The notes below the pieces were generated by a model. It was not told the DNA's origin and did no database searches. It saw nothing but the letters and a program-made list of their open reading frames with translations. The translations under genes were made by a program, and so were the position numbers. Positions 41,215 to 52,800 of a stretch of DNA of 64,000 nt are shown in pieces. How positions within the stretch are numbered: position 1 is the stretch's first letter; the number at the start of each line of letters is the position of its first letter. The stretch comes from Prorocentrum cordatum (taxonomy: Eukaryota; Sar; Dinophyceae; Prorocentrales; Prorocentraceae): assembly GCA_963575745.1 (NCBI GenBank), contig CAUYUJ010018327.1, forward strand, positions 765,931 to 829,930. Reading direction: 5' to 3'.

Positions 41215-42500
41215 GCTTCTCGGACCCCTGGAGGGCCCCAAGACTTCCCCAAGAAACCCCCAAGAGGCCCCAAGGGTCCCATGGGACCCCCAGGAGGTTT
41301 TGAGAGGTCCCCAAGAAACCCCAACAGACCTCAAGAGGCGCCCGAGAGGCCCCCGTCAGGCTCTAAGAATTCGCCCCCTCCTCCGCGTCCGCATCTCCAG
41401 GAGGTCCATCCCCCCCCCTCCTGCCCTCCCCCCCGCCGTCTTGGAGCCCCCCAAGAAAGCTCCAAGACGGCCCCGAGAGGTCTCTGGGTCATTCGGACAT
41501 GGTGTTGCAGCATCTCCGGGTGATGCGGAGACTTGCCGGGACCCTCTTGGAGTCTTCTCGGGGCCCTCTTGGGGCCTCTTGTAGCGCTCCCAAGCCGTCC
41601 TGGAGCCCCCCAAGAGAGCTCCAAGAGGGCCCCGAGCGGTCTAGGGGTCACCCGGAGATGGCCTTGCAGCATCTCTGGGTAACCCAGAAACTGTTCAGGA
41701 CCCTCTTGGAGTCTTCTCGGGGCCTTCTTGGGGGCCCAGCAGGCCCCCAAGAGGCCCCCAAATGGCTCCCCAAGACGCCCTAAGAAGCCCTCAAGAAGTC
41801 TCACCATACCTCAAGAGGCGCCCAAGAGGTCCCTCCCAAAGAAACCCCCAGCAGGCCCCCGGCCCCCAAAAGGGCTCCCAAGAGGCTCCGCGATCGTCTC
41901 AGATATGTACGAATTTGTACAGTTTTCGGATAAATGGGAGCCCTGACGCCGCGTCTACTTGCGAAGGCTCTCCGCATGCCCACACGGCGCTTCGCAAGAG
42001 GCGATCCTGATGGACAAGATCTCGCAACGTGAATTCCGCCAGTGGCCCCTGGGTCCCCTCTTGGGGCCGTCCTGGAGGCCTCTTGGGCCGCATTGTGGGC
42101 ACCATGGGTCGTCTTGGTGCCCTCGTGGGTCGGGTCGTCTTGGAGCCCTCTTCGGGGGCCTCTTGAGCCGCCTTGGGGAGATCCTGGCGGCCTCTTGGGC
42201 TGTGTTTGGAGCGTTGGAACCCCGAAACAGCGAGAACGTTCAAATCCTGCAAACCCCAGGGGGAAATTATGGTTTGGGCCTCCTTGGAGCCTCCGCGAGG
42301 GTCCTCTTGGCGCCCCCTGGGGCCGCCTGCAGGGTCTCTTTGGCCGTCGTGAAGCCATTGTGAGCGTCTTGGGGCGCTCTGGAGTCGTCTCGGAGCCCTC
42401 CGAAGTCTTTGGAAACCTCAGGTTGGAAGCCTCCTGAAGGCCCTCCGGGCCTCAAGCCGAGCCCTGCAAGAGGAAGAATTTGTACAAACAGCGGGTACAT
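41215..42500. repeat. CTCTTGG-class repeat block with 159-bp tandem duplication
   Basis: It starts on the complementary strand (ccaagaggcccc words) and changes to the forward sense after about 41500. A segment beginning gccgtc(t/c)tggagcccccca at 41435 is repeated at 41594. Short unique islands (41905-42030, 42220-42270) separate repeat-rich parts. No gene. Confidence 0.65.
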
Positions 42501-42529
42501 GATGCCCCTCCCGCGTGGAAGGTAAACAC

Positions 42530-42945
42530 GGCCCTCTCTTGGGGCCTTCTTGGATCTCTCTTGGGCATTACTGGGGCTTTCTGTGAGGGCCCGAAATATA
42601 GTACAAATTTAGCACACGACGCTCTCCAATAAGGAGGTGGTTTGTCTTGCGTTTGTGCTAGCCCTTTTGGAGCCCTCTTAGGGGCCTCAGAGGGTTCCCG
42701 CAGGTCCCCAAGAGGGCCCGGGAGGGCCCCAAGAGGGCCCCAAGATGGCTCCAAGAGGGCAAACACATGAACACGCATTTAACACCAGACGCGCTCCAAT
42801 AAGGAGTCGGTTTGTATTAAATTTGCGTTGAATTCTTAGCCCTCTCGGAGACCTCTCAAGGGCCCTCCGAGGGCTCCCGTTGAGCCCCAAGAGGCCCAGG
42901 TGGGCCCCAAGAGGGCCCCAGAATGGCTCCAAGAGGGCCCGAAAT
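42530..42945. repeat. CTCTTGG-class repeat, tandem pair of about 170 bp
   Basis: Block with acgctctccaataaggag at about 42620 recurs as gcgctccaataaggag near 42790. Both continue through agccct, gggcctc/gggccctc and gatggctccaagagggc. The similarity to 3' box-like AT islands within GC repeat is notable, but no function is seen. Confidence 0.65.
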
Positions 42946-43338
42946 TTACACAGCACCAGCACCAGCACCACGGGTAGCCCAGGCAGCACCAGCAGCATCA
43001 TCGCCAGCAGCATCAGCAACATCTAAAGCAACAGCAACGAGAGAGGCAGCAACAGAAAGACGATTCCAAGATTGACCCAAAAAGGTTTTGAAAGGATCGC
43101 AAGATTACCCCTGTCGCCCCAAGATGCCCCCCGCTTCTAAGCACTGGCCCCAATATGACCCCAGAGCGACCCTGTGGCCCCAAGAGAATACCGAGACGAA
43201 GTTCCAACTGAACTGAGGCTACCGCGTGACCCCGATTTTATTCCGAGATGGCCCCACGACGACCCCATGAGCCCGAGACGACTTCGAGATTGCCCCAGGA
43301 TGACCCCGTTTGAACCCTAGGTTGACCCCAAGAGTGTG
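42946..43338. repeat. CAGCAC/CAGCAT triplet tract, then degenerate GACCCCAAG repeats
   Basis: 42950-43045 is built on cagcacc, cagcat and cagcaa. The rest iterates gaccccaaga and gatggcccc words at irregular spacing. Confidence 0.6.
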
Positions 43339-43677
43339 TCAATATGGCTCCAATATGACTCCGATGCGTTTCTTCCGTCTGCCCTTGCTCTTGGCTTGGG
43401 CCGACACGACGGATGGGGGTGCTGGCCCTCCGCCCCCTCGTCGTCTTTTTCTTCCTCCTCCCCTCTCGTCCTCGGCGTCCTGGCTTCGTCGTCGCTGTCC
43501 GCATGGCCCCTTGTCCCCATACATAGCAGAAAACTGAAACCCGAACACAAACCGAATCCATCCGTTCTCTGATAGGAGTTTCACGGGCCGGTTCGCTCCT
43601 AGATTGGTGAGACTTCGAAGGTGCAACGCTAGCTTGTCGGGATGGCACACGTCGATCCCCAGAACGCATGATCGCAC
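43339..43677 (-). CDS. Hypothetical small basic protein
   Basis: A 112-codon frame on the minus strand. It has a balanced N-terminal half (IDVCHPDKLALHL, ENGWIRFVFGFQF) and a highly basic middle (QRRRSQDAEDERGGGRKRRR) that resembles a nuclear-localisation signal. The composition is more protein-like than neighbouring frames. No family is recognised and no splice context is clear, so it may be chance. Confidence 0.25.
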   Translation of the reverse strand: MRSCVLGIDVCHPDKLALHLRSLTNLGANRPVKLLSENGWIRFVFGFQFSAMYGDKGPCGQRRRSQDAEDERGGGRKRRRGGGGPAPPSVVSAQAKSKGRRKKRIGVILEPY

Positions 43678-44745
43678 CCACTCGTGTTCGGACTGGCTCC
43701 TACCCTTACCCTGTCAGGCACCCAGCCTCCCATATTCACATACCCAAATTCACTCACATCCAGACTCTCTCGTCCTCAGTCGTTGATGCTCAGCCTCGTT
43801 CGCACTCCATTCACACTCGGTCGTATATGAACACCTGCGAAGAGTCTCTGTGGAACATGAATCCACATGGGGATCTCCGTGCTGAAAAATAATTGGCGGC
43901 CCTGGGGAAAGTCAGACGGCCACCGACCTGCAGATATTGCAGGTGTGTTCGTCCACATTGCACGGTGTTCTGACGCTTGTGCTTCCAATTCGTGCAGGAA
44001 GGTACATGATTGAAGTCGGCGCTACGGAATGGGAAGAGGATAGCGCGATGAGGATGTTGCAGGTTGGCTTATGCCAGTTTTAGAATACACCGGCAGAGAG
44101 TCCATTTGCATTATGGGAAAGCGTATTGCGCAGCGCATCGCGCGAAAATCGCGGATGCAGGGGGGGGGTGCGGAGGGCGATTGGAGGAAGTAATAACGGA
44201 TTGTGTCACCGAAGCATATAGCACATGTTTGCACGAAGTGTTGGGACGTATCAAACTAGCACTGGTTTTCCAGCGATGCCGTCCACTCGGCAGACTAAGT
44301 TCAGGCGTTGCGTGTAGAGGTTACGGCTAAGCGGGCTTGCGACATAATGGGGTGCACACCACAGGCTCGGCCAGCTCAGCGAGAGGGACCAGCGACTTGC
44401 CAACCAGGAGGCCTGTGGCGAATGCTGCGTAGCTCGATGCTCCGCAGCCTTAGGACTATTTCCTTGGTTTTCTTTTGGGGGCGAGAGAGTCCACTGGCCG
44501 GTTCTTCCAGTTGGAGCATGAGAGAGAACCGTTATTTAATCGCTTCGCTCATTCCGCCGGCCCTTATTGTCGCACCTCTGTCGATTTGGGGGTGTATCTA
44601 TTCCTGAGGGGATCGCAGAGACTGTGGATTTGGTTTCGGGGGTTCTTCGCAGATTCTGGCGGGGTTGTCCTGGGGCAATCGTGGGTGATCACGGGCTTGG
44701 TCGGTGATTGATTTGCTTGTGTCGGTGAGGGGTTGATGATTCTGG
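43678..44745. other. No recognisable gene
   Basis: Unique-looking DNA with frames under 100 codons on both strands. A poly-G run occurs at about 44161-44168. Confidence 0.35.
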
Positions 44746-45260
44746 ATGGTCGCTGTGGGGCCATGTCGCAGATCGGAAGTATTCGTCGCAAGTTTGAGCC
44801 GTTCCGTTTTGGAGCGTGGCGGCTTGTGAATGCGACCGCAGGAAGAGGAGGAGGAGGAGGAGGAGGAGGAAGATCCAGAAACAATGCCGAGAGGAATTAC
44901 TTCGATCAGGGAAGTGGATAGCACACAGAGGAAGGGTCCCCCAGTGGAGGCCTCTTGGAGCGTCTTGGGGGCCTCTTGGCGGACGCCTCTTAGAGCGTCT
45001 TGGGTGCCGCGGAGAGCTTCTTGGGGCGTCTTGGGGGTCTCTTGGGAGCCTCTTGGAGGCCTCTTGGGCGCCTGTTGGGGCCTCCTGGGGCATCCTGGGC
45101 GCCTCTTGGGGCCCTCTTGAAGCGCTCTTGGGAGCCTTGAGAGCGTTATTTGGAGCCCTCTTGGGCCATCTTGGAGCCATCTTGAAGCTTCGGATGGCCA
45201 TCGGAAGCGAAAAGGCGAGAAAGCCAAACACATTGATTCTCCGAAGGTTTTGGAAGGATT
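44745..45260 (+). repeat. CTCTTGG-class repeat with conserved left end
   Basis: (GGA)n at 44838-44868 precedes the left end (gatccagaaacaatgcc, cttcgatcagggaagtgg, cagcacacagaggaaggg-like), shared with 17826 and 19712. The core runs from about 44945 to 45185 with cctcttggagcgtcttggg words. It is followed by a short non-repeat exit. Confidence 0.7.
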
Positions 45261-45597
45261 TGGCTTCTGCTTGCTCGCCGCACTGTGGCAGGGGACGGAG
45301 CAAGACACGGGTTTTCTTACGTCGAGGCCCAGGTGACCGTTCCAGCGTCTTGCAAAATATGCCTCGTGTGGTAGTGCCTCAGGAGCTGCAGGCTGGCCTG
45401 GCCAGGTCCGCGGCGACCCAGGGAAGGTCGCCAGGAACACTGGCCAGGCGCAGCCCCGTTGAGGCGAATTTTAAAAACTCCCGGTGAGGCGCCTCCACAG
45501 AGGCATTGGTGAAACGCGCGCCCGAGGATCGGCCGTGGCCGGTACCGCCACATCAGTGGAGATGGTCGACACGGCGTGCGACAGCTGACCGCACCGC
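45261..45597. other. 3' flank of the tyrosine-recombinase remnant; nothing recognised
   Basis: A 104-codon minus-strand frame (45317-45631) continues beyond the recombinase but has no motif. Confidence 0.35.
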
Positions 45598-46440
45598 TCA
45601 TTGTCTGAGAAGCGAGCGTAAAAAGGCGCAAATTGTCTCAGGGGCTGACCAGCCGCCGTGAGCCTGCACCAGCTCTTCCGGCAAACGGCACACTGTCTTG
45701 CACCAGTGGGCGCCGCCTTTCCGCAAGGAGTGCGTTCCGACAGCAGCAGTTTGGAACAATTGCGCGAAACTTCTGCGGAAGGAATCGCAACTCACGGCGC
45801 GAGGCTCGGTCAAGTGAGCTGCGCAGAACACGGGCGCATCAGGGTTCGATCCCCAGCGCGCGTCCCGCTGCACCAACCATTCTCGCAGGAGGTGGCATGG
45901 GCACAAAGCCGGGTGGCTCTCTATCCTTGGGATGTGGCACGCCATACCCTGGCCGAAAGGATCATCCTTCTGGCGGGCAACGAATACTATTGCACAACAT
46001 TGTCGTGGATATCGCTGCGATGGTGACGTCTCGGACAGCGGCAAGGCTGCCTACTTTGATGCGGGCGGTCTGGTAACAGCGCAACTCGTCCAGAAAGACT
46101 AGGCGTTTCGCGCGTGACCGCGGATTGTCGGCCCGCTTCTTTAAACCTCTCCAGAACTGCGTTGGCCGTTCGGTCCACGCACTATCGAACTGTGTTGTTA
46201 AATTTCGCCGTTGGTGCCAACAACGCACCGCCGCGCGCAAGTTGGTGACGGATGACCAGGACTGGCCGTCCATCTGAGCGAACAACATCATCAATTTCAT
46301 TTTGGAATCACACGGCAACAACTGTAAGCCAGCGTGGGACTCGAGTGCATTTACGAAGATGCGAAGAGAGCTGATATACCGCTTACCGCCTGGTAGCAAC
46401 AGTGGATTGCTTATATGGTCCTGCTGCGACGCGCCCCCTG
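45598..46440 (-). pseudogene. Tyrosine recombinase remnant of a DIRS-like element (minus strand)
   Basis: Reading leftward from about 46440: a core-binding domain (SSLRIFVNALESHAGLQLL, then a KMKLMMLFAQMDG helix, TNLRAAVRCWHQ), then RDVTIAAISTTMLC, where the catalytic Arg box is blurred. After a shift near 46000 come HPALCPCHLLREWL, the HxxR box THSLRKGGA (45711-45734) and LPEELVQAHGGW. The final Tyr is not obvious in CAFLRSL. The order and boxes match DIRS-type recombinases. The frameshift and weak catalytic ends show decay. It lies downstream, on the same strand, of an RNase H remnant at 51 kb. Confidence 0.6.
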
Positions 46441-47545
46441 TTCCGCAGTGGCGCTCTCGCAGACTATGGACAAGGGGTCGGGGCCCTCGCGCAGAAGCTG
46501 GCGCGCGCCTGGAGCGTCGACGCACGGGGTCAGTATTTACACGAGGGGCACAGCGGGGCCCGCAGCAGGTCTGAACGACGGGCTGGGCTCGCCCGGGCTC
46601 GGCGCACCCCGGGGCGCCGGAGATGACCGCGAGGGCGCCGCGCGGGGCCCCGGGAACTAGCCTCTCGGCGGGCGGCCCCCGGTGGACGAAATCATCGCGG
46701 CGCAGACAGGCGGGGCCGGGGCGCCAGCGACGCGCGGGCTCAGGTGACCCGGGGCCGCGCTTCATCTTGAGCTCTATAGTTAAGGTCGCACCGGCCCCTC
46801 CCCAACGACCGACAGACCGGGGGAATGCAACGGCGAGGGTGTTTTTCCCTTGGCCAGAGGAAGCATTTTTCCTTTGCATCGCACGTCATTAACGGCGTTT
46901 TCTTGGCCCCAGGCCGCAGGGCGCGGATTTTGGCCCCTGGTGTTGAAGCCTGGCAGTGGCGATTGCTTATGGCGCGCGCGCCCGGCCACCGTGCGTTCCC
47001 CCCTGCCAGTGGAGCCAAAAAATTGAAGCGTGCATGTCTTGCAAGGATTCAATCCCACGGGTGCCTAGGCCGCGCCTCGGCCCGCGGCGACGCTTGGCCC
47101 CGGGCATTCGCCGCTGCCTATGGCGCGCGCGCCTGGCCCGCGCAGCCCCCGCGCCCGCCGACGATCCGCGGGCGGGGGTCGCGGCGAGGCGGGGGGGCGG
47201 GGCGGGGGGGGGGGCGCGGAAACAGGCGGGGGGAGGAGGAAGCAGGACGAGGGGAAACACAGCCGTTGACGCGATGAATTGCATCCTTTTCTCAAGGAGC
47301 GCACGGGGCGCGGCCTCGGACGGCGCCGCGGCGACCGGCCCAGGGCGCGCGCCCGACGCAGGCGCGCGGCCGAAAAGTGAGCGCGAGCGTTGGGAGCGGC
47401 CGGGCGGCGTCTGCGCCGCAGGCCGTCGCGCGAACTAATTATCGCGCGCCCCGGGCACTGGCGTCAAAGAGTACGAAAAATGTAGTGAATGATCCGTTGC
47501 GCACCAAATAGAGACACCCAGTGACCCGGGGCGGGCGCAGACTCG
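46441..47545. other. Very GC-rich stretch, no gene recognised
   Basis: The minus strand continues the recombinase frame upstream as an R/A/P/G-rich variable region. A G-run-rich segment lies near 47175-47225. No other feature was seen. Confidence 0.4.
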
Positions 47546-47551
47546 CGCTGG

Positions 47552-48812
47552 TCATCGGTTGCGGGGGCAGCCCGCCGCCCGGTGCTCGACGTCCTCGGCC
47601 CAGCCTGCTCCTTTGCACTTCGGGCAGGTGAGCGCGCGAGGGTCGCCGAGGGAACGGCGCGTCGAGAACTTATGCTTCACCGCTCCACGGTTCGAGCGCA
47701 GGCAATGGCGGCGCACCTCGGACACGAGGGTCTCGACTGCTCCCGGGTAGGCCTTGCTTTTGTCCGCAAGCCAGGAATCGATCTTGGAGACGCTGGGATC
47801 ATCGATGGCAAAAACGCGCAGCTCGAAGGACAAGGCGTCGGCATCGTTCTTTTTGGCGGCTATCCTGGAGGTCACTGCAGCGGCCAGGGGCGGCGATCTC
47901 TCCCGCTTGACGGCGCCCGGGGCGCGGCCGGACCTCTCGCGCCCCTGGGCCTACGCCTGCGAGCGCCTGGGCACTTGTCCTGGGGGGCCAGCGCCAGCGC
48001 TGCCAGGGGATCCAGTCGCCGCTCTCTTCGCCGCGGCCACGGGCCCCGAATCAGATGGATTCCGAAATCACGGAGCATCAGCTCACTGTCGAGCGCGGCC
48101 GATGGCTTGGTGCATCGCCGCATGAAGCTCTTGATGCATGTGTAGACGTGGCGTTAAAGACAGCTCCTGGGCAGAGTGATTCCCCGGCGCCGTTTTCTTC
48201 TTGCTTGAGGGAGCCGCCGCGCGCTTCTCGATTTCTCGATCAAATGGTACAGCGCAAGAATGGCGCGGCTCAGGGCGCGAGCAGCTTGGTCGCCGCTCTC
48301 TGCGCGCTCGCCTAAGTACACTTGCAACCGGTCGGGCCTCCCGCCCGACTCCGGGTAGCGCATCTTCTTCCAAGTGGTTTTGGCTGCGTGGCGCACGGGC
48401 GCGCGGGTCGCAAGCGCGGACAGGTCCGAATTAGACGGATGGGCGGCGTGCAGAGCGTCGAGCGCGGCCATGGGAGCACATGCGTCAGCGAGGGAATCCG
48501 CGACTGAATCCTCGACCTGGTCCGCGCCAGCCATGATCGCGAACCGCGCCCTCCGGATCTGGTCGGGGCTGAGCTCACGCAACACCCTGCGGGGCGGGAA
48601 CTCCGAGTCTGCCTTGGCCTGGGAGTCTGGGATCTGGGCTGCCTTCGCGAGGCCGTTTCCGACCGCGAGCGGGGCCGCAAGGCTGATGGCCCCGTCGAAC
48701 CCGACCTCCTCGGCGATGCCGGCGAGCACAACTGTGTAGACGCACCTCGAGGGGCGCAGGCGGCCGCAATCGCCTCGTCGATGAGGGCCATGACGCGCTC
48801 CTCAGACGCCAT
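47552..48812 (-). pseudogene. Unidentified minus-strand coding region ending in a Cys/His knuckle
   Basis: The start is best placed at the ATG at 48812-48810 (MASEERVMALIDEAIAAACA). Readable segments then follow in changing frames: LAGIAEEVGFDGAISLAAPL and LSPDQIRRARFAIMAG (48729-48520), a helical stretch to LYHLIEKSRSA (48250), LHMHQELHAAMHQAIGR (48090), a basic R-rich part, and a last frame (47875-47552) with KIDSWLADKSKAYPGAVETL. The last frame ends CPKC...EHRAAGC, a C-x2-C-x10-H-x4-C knuckle. At least three shifts, or introns, are needed. It sits between RNase H and recombinase remnants on the same strand, so it may be an accessory ORF of that DIRS-like element. Confidence 0.4.
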
Positions 48813-48884
48813 GCCCCAGACAGGATAAGCGTTCGGTTGACGCGTCCGCTGATGGACCAACTGGACGGGGAAAAAACATATAAG

Positions 48885-50786
48885 ATTATCCTGGCAAAGC
48901 AACCTAACAGCGATGTGTAGGAGCGTATATGGAAGCATTCCCCTTAAGATTCAGATGAGAATCCAGTTGTAGAGTTCTGCTGTTCTCGCAGTCGTAGTCG
49001 CATTCGCGATGACAGTCGCAGTGTCAACGGCAGTCGCAGTCACAGCCTCAGCCTCAGCCTGCCTCAGCCTCAGCCTCAGCCTCAGCCTGCCTCGGCCTCA
49101 GCCTGCCTCAGCCTCAGCCTTAGCCTGCCTCAGCCTCAGCCTCAGTCTGCCTTGGGCCTCGGCCTCAGCCTCAGCCTGCCTCAGCCTCATCCTGGGACTC
49201 ATCCTGCATCAGCCTCAGCCTCAGCCTGCCTCAGCATCAGCCTGCCTCAGCCTCAGCCTCAGCCTCAGCCTGCCTCTGCCTCAGCCTCAGCCTGCTTCAG
49301 CCTCAGCCTCAGTCTGCCGTCGGCCTCGGCCTCAGCCTCAGCCTGTCTCAGCCTCAGCCTGCATCAGCCTCAGCCTCAGCCTCAGCCTGCCTCAGTCTCA
49401 GCTTCAGCGTGATTCAGCCTCAGCCTCAGTCTGCCTGCAGCCTCGGCCTCAGCCTCAGCCTGCCTCAGCCTCAGCCTCAGCCTCAGCCTCAGCCTCAGCC
49501 TCAGCCTCAGCCTCAGCCTCAGCCTCAGCCTCAGCCTCACTCAGCCTCAGCCTCAGCCTCAGCCTCAGCCTCAGCCTCACCTGCCTCAGCCTCAGCCTCA
49601 GCCTCTGCCTCAGCCTCAGCCTCAGCCAGCCTCAGCCTCAGCCTGCCTCAGCCTCAGCCTGCATCAGCCTCAGCCTCAGCCTCAGCCTGCCTCAGCATCA
49701 GCCTGCCTCAGCCTCAGCCTCAGCCTGCCTCAGCCTCAGCCTCAGCCTGCTTCAGCCTCAGCCTCAGTCTGCCTTCAGCCTCGGCCTCAGCCTCAGCCTG
49801 CCTCAGCTCAGCCTGCCTCAGCCTCAGCCTCAGCCTGCCTCAGCCTCAGCCTCAGGCCTTCAGCCTCCTCAGCCTCCTGCCTCAGCCTCAGCCTGCATCA
49901 GCCTCAGCCTCAGCCTCAGCCTGCCTCAGCATCAGCCTCAGCCTCAGCCTGCCTCAGCCTCAGCCTCAGCCTGCTTCAGCCTCAGCCTCAGTCTGCCTTC
50001 AGCCTCGGCCTCAGCCTCAGCCTGCCTCAGCCTCAGCCTGCATCAGCCTCAGCCTCAGCCTCAGCCTGCCTCAGCATCAGCCTCAGCCTCAGCCTCAGCC
50101 TCAGCCTCAGCCTCAGCCTCACAGCCTCAGCCTCAGCCTCAGCCTCAGCCTGCCTCAGCATCAGCCTGCCTCAGCCTCAGCCTCAGCCTGCCTCAGCCTC
50201 AGCCTCAGCCTGCTTCAGCCTCAGCCTCAGCCTGCATCAGCCTCAGCCTCAGCCTCAGCCTGCCTCAGCCTCAGCTTCAGCCTCAACATCAGCTTGCCTC
50301 AGCATTCAAAATGTGGCTCGGGAGTTGGGTTTGGGGAATTCGAAGAACACGAAGTGGCCGCCAGATGGCTCCGGGCATTCAAAATCATGCCCAGGAATGA
50401 AGTTCTGGGAACTCGAAGACCACGAAGTGGCCTTCAGTCGGTTCGGGGCATTCAAAATGTTGCTCGGGAATCGAGTTCTGGGAACTCGAAGACCACGAAG
50501 TGGCCTACAGTTGGCTCCGGGCATTCAAAATGTGGCCCGGGAATGGAGTTCTTGGGAACTCGAAGAGCACGACGTGGCCTACAGTTGGCTCCGGGCATTC
50601 AGAATGTGGCCCGGGAATGGAGTTCTGGGACCTCGAAGGCCACGAAGTGTGCAACTGTTTGCTTAAAACGACTTCCGCGGATTCTCCCCGGCACCCGTCC
50701 GGCATCTGCCCAGACCCCCTTGGGGAGTCAAGATGCTTTCTTTTGAGACCATTAGAAACCGATCAGTCTTCGCTGTTAGGTAAAAA
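48885..50786 (+). mobile_element. CCTCAG element, copy 2, with 11-bp terminal inverted repeats
   Basis: ACCTAACAGCG at 48902-48912 is inverted at 50771-50781. The left arm to about 49050 and the right arm from about 50640 match copy 1 closely. The CCTCAG hexamer domain is about four times longer here (49045-50300), with CTGCCTCAG and CATCAG interruptions. It is followed by five copies of the 60-70 bp unit with ggagttctggga and cacgaagtggcc. The word aaaaacat stands near both ends and may be the target duplication. Size differences between copies come from tandem expansion. Confidence 0.75.
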
Positions 50787-50967
50787 CATCGGGACGCTGG
50801 CTGTGGATGGACAGTCCGGCGGCAGGTAGGGGCACGAGGGAGGCGCGGTAATTAGAGGGGCCGGGGGCCCGGGAGAGGGAGGGGGGCGAGGAGAAGAGAG
50901 GAGCACGCCTCGTATAAGGAGTATTTGTTCTGTTTTGGGGAAGTGCGCGTGAACGCAGTCAGTTCCG

Positions 50968-51650
50968 TCAGCGCTTGCGCTTCCGGCGGTTCGGAAACCA
51001 ACTCTGTGGCGCGATGTATGGCAGATCGGACGCTGGGCCCTTCGATGGGCCCCGATCTGATGGCCACCAGAAAAGGTCGGACCCGGCAGGCCACAATCTG
51101 ATCCTGTGCCGCCTGGAGAGCACCGACGCGCGGAACCACGGGGCTCTTGGGTCGTCAGGGCACAGGATTACGACGCGCAGGGCTGCGTCATCAGCAACAG
51201 CGGAGTTTAAACATTGAAAAGTTTCTCTTAACAGTGCTCGAGGCGGGTGCGCCCACACTACGTGGCCGTGTAGCTTTAAGCAGAAAGCCATGGAAAACGC
51301 CACTCGGGGGCGAGTGCTGTGACGCCGAGCCGATCGGCGAACGCGTCCAGCGTGAACTGAACGCCGCATCTCGCTTCGATCTCATGGAACAAGGCCTTGC
51401 GAAGCGCGGCGTCCCTGCACCGATCCTCGCTCCAGGGGCGCGCGAAGTTCAGGGACCGAGAGTCCGCCCCTGCAATGGCGTTGCTCCTGCCAAGTATATG
51501 CAAAGCCAACGCCCAGAATTTCGCAGTCCGTTCGGCACTATCGAAACGATGTGCCAGAGATTCGAGGGAAGGTACCCGCCCATACTGTACATCGACGTAA
51601 TGTACGGCTGCCGAATTGTCGAGCAGCGCTTGGCCCCGACCCTTGGAACA
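50968..51650 (-). pseudogene. RNase H and adjoining domain of a DIRS-like element (minus strand)
   Basis: Leftward from about 51650 the frame reads LLDNSAAVHYVDVQYGR (catalytic Asp in LDN), WALALHILGRSNAIAGADSR (the GR.N..AD.SR closing box), then FHEIEARCGVQFTLDAFAD. After a shift near 51280 it continues with VWAHPPRALLRETF, LRVVILCPDD and PAGSDLF, the segment that follows RNase H in DIRS-type polyproteins. Stops and the shift show decay. On the same strand the recombinase remnant lies 5 kb further on, with a CCTCAG element between them. Confidence 0.6.
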
Positions 51651-51769
51651 GGGCGCCTGCGCGCGAGCCGAATCCAGCAAAAACGCGCGACGAGTGACCG
51701 AGCGAGACGAGCACAGCCCAGCGACCCCGCAGAAGCCCCTTTCCCGAATGTGCAGCCCCCTTGGAAAGG

Positions 51770-52445
51770 ATGCCCTCTTCGGAGCCTCATGGGGGAGCTC
51801 TTCGGCCACTTGGGGCCGTCTTGGAGCGGTCTCGGAGCCTCCTGGAGCATCGTGGGAGCCATCTTGAGGTATTTTGCGATATCTTGGCCCATTTGGGAGG
51901 TCATCTTGGGCTCTCCCAGGCGCTCCTGGAGTCATCTTAAGCAGTGCCGCCCCCCCCTGGAGGCCAACGTGTGGCCAACACTTTAGTAAACCCAATGGCT
52001 TTGGCATTCTCACCGAGGCCTCTTGGAGCGTCTTGGGTGCCTCTGGGGGACCTCTTGGGGCCTTTTGGGGGTCTCTTGTGAGCCTCTTGGGGGCATCCTG
52101 GGGGCCTCTTGGAGCCTCCTGGCCACCTCTTGGGGCCTTTTTGGGGGCACCCTTGGGGGCCTTGGGAACGCTCTTGGGGCCATCTCGGAGGAGATCGATC
52201 AATGAAGGCGGATCCCTCAATCAGCGCTGCCCCTCCAAGAGGCCAAAATGGGGCCAACACCCTTAGTGCAACCAATGATTTTGGCTTCCTCGCCGAGGCC
52301 GTCTTGGTCGCTCCGAGGCCCGCGACACGCCCCCTCCAGGTCCAGGGGAGGCGTCGGGGGAGGGGTACGCCATTCCCCGAAGGGGAAGAAGGGGGTGGAA
52401 GAGGAAGCACCCTGAACCACCTACGCCCTAAGGGCTGGTGGGATC
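51770..52445 (+). repeat. CTCTTGG-class repeat, compound copy with two right ends
   Basis: The first core (51770-51950) stops at a partial right end (51950-52015: ctggaggccaacgtgtgg, cttggcattctcaccgaggcc). A second core follows (52020-52190), and then the full right end (52195-52445), which matches 18310-18560 word for word in several places. This shows that whole copies insert into or recombine with each other. Confidence 0.7.
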
Positions 52446-52800
52446 CGTGTTCCTCCGATGGGGCTCCTCTTAGGGCTGTCTTGGGCTGTCCAGAGGGCCT
52501 CGTGGGCCGTCTTGAGGGCCTCTTGGGCCGTGTGGGGCCCATGTTGGGAGTGTGTTGGGCCGTCTTGGGGCGATCTTGCAGGTCTCGTGGGCAGTGTTGG
52601 ACGCGCTGGACTTCAAAACGTCGCTTATGCGCAAAATGTACGTTTCCTGGAAGGAATGGGACACTTTTTGCTTGTTGAGGCTTTCTAGGAGAGCCTCTTG
52701 AGGCTCTCTTGGGGCTTCTTGGCGGCGTCTTAGGCCGTCTGGCGGCGACCGAGGGCCCCTCGGACCGTCTGGAGCACGTCACGGGGCTCTCTTGGAGCGT
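52446..52800 (+). repeat. CTCTTGG-class repeat core
   Basis: Continues with ggctgtcttggg, gggcctcttgg and gccgtcttgggg words at irregular spacing, fading out after about 52795. Confidence 0.65.

Noticed and set aside
41215-42960. Long LGASWG-type and KRPPRGPQEAPK-type frames
   Set aside because: Products of the CTCTTGGGGCC repeat on either strand; no stop-codon or composition evidence for a gene.
49009-50746. 445-463 codon frames rich in PQPASAS and LSLSL
   Set aside because: Direct translation of CCTCAG hexamers; several frames are open at once.
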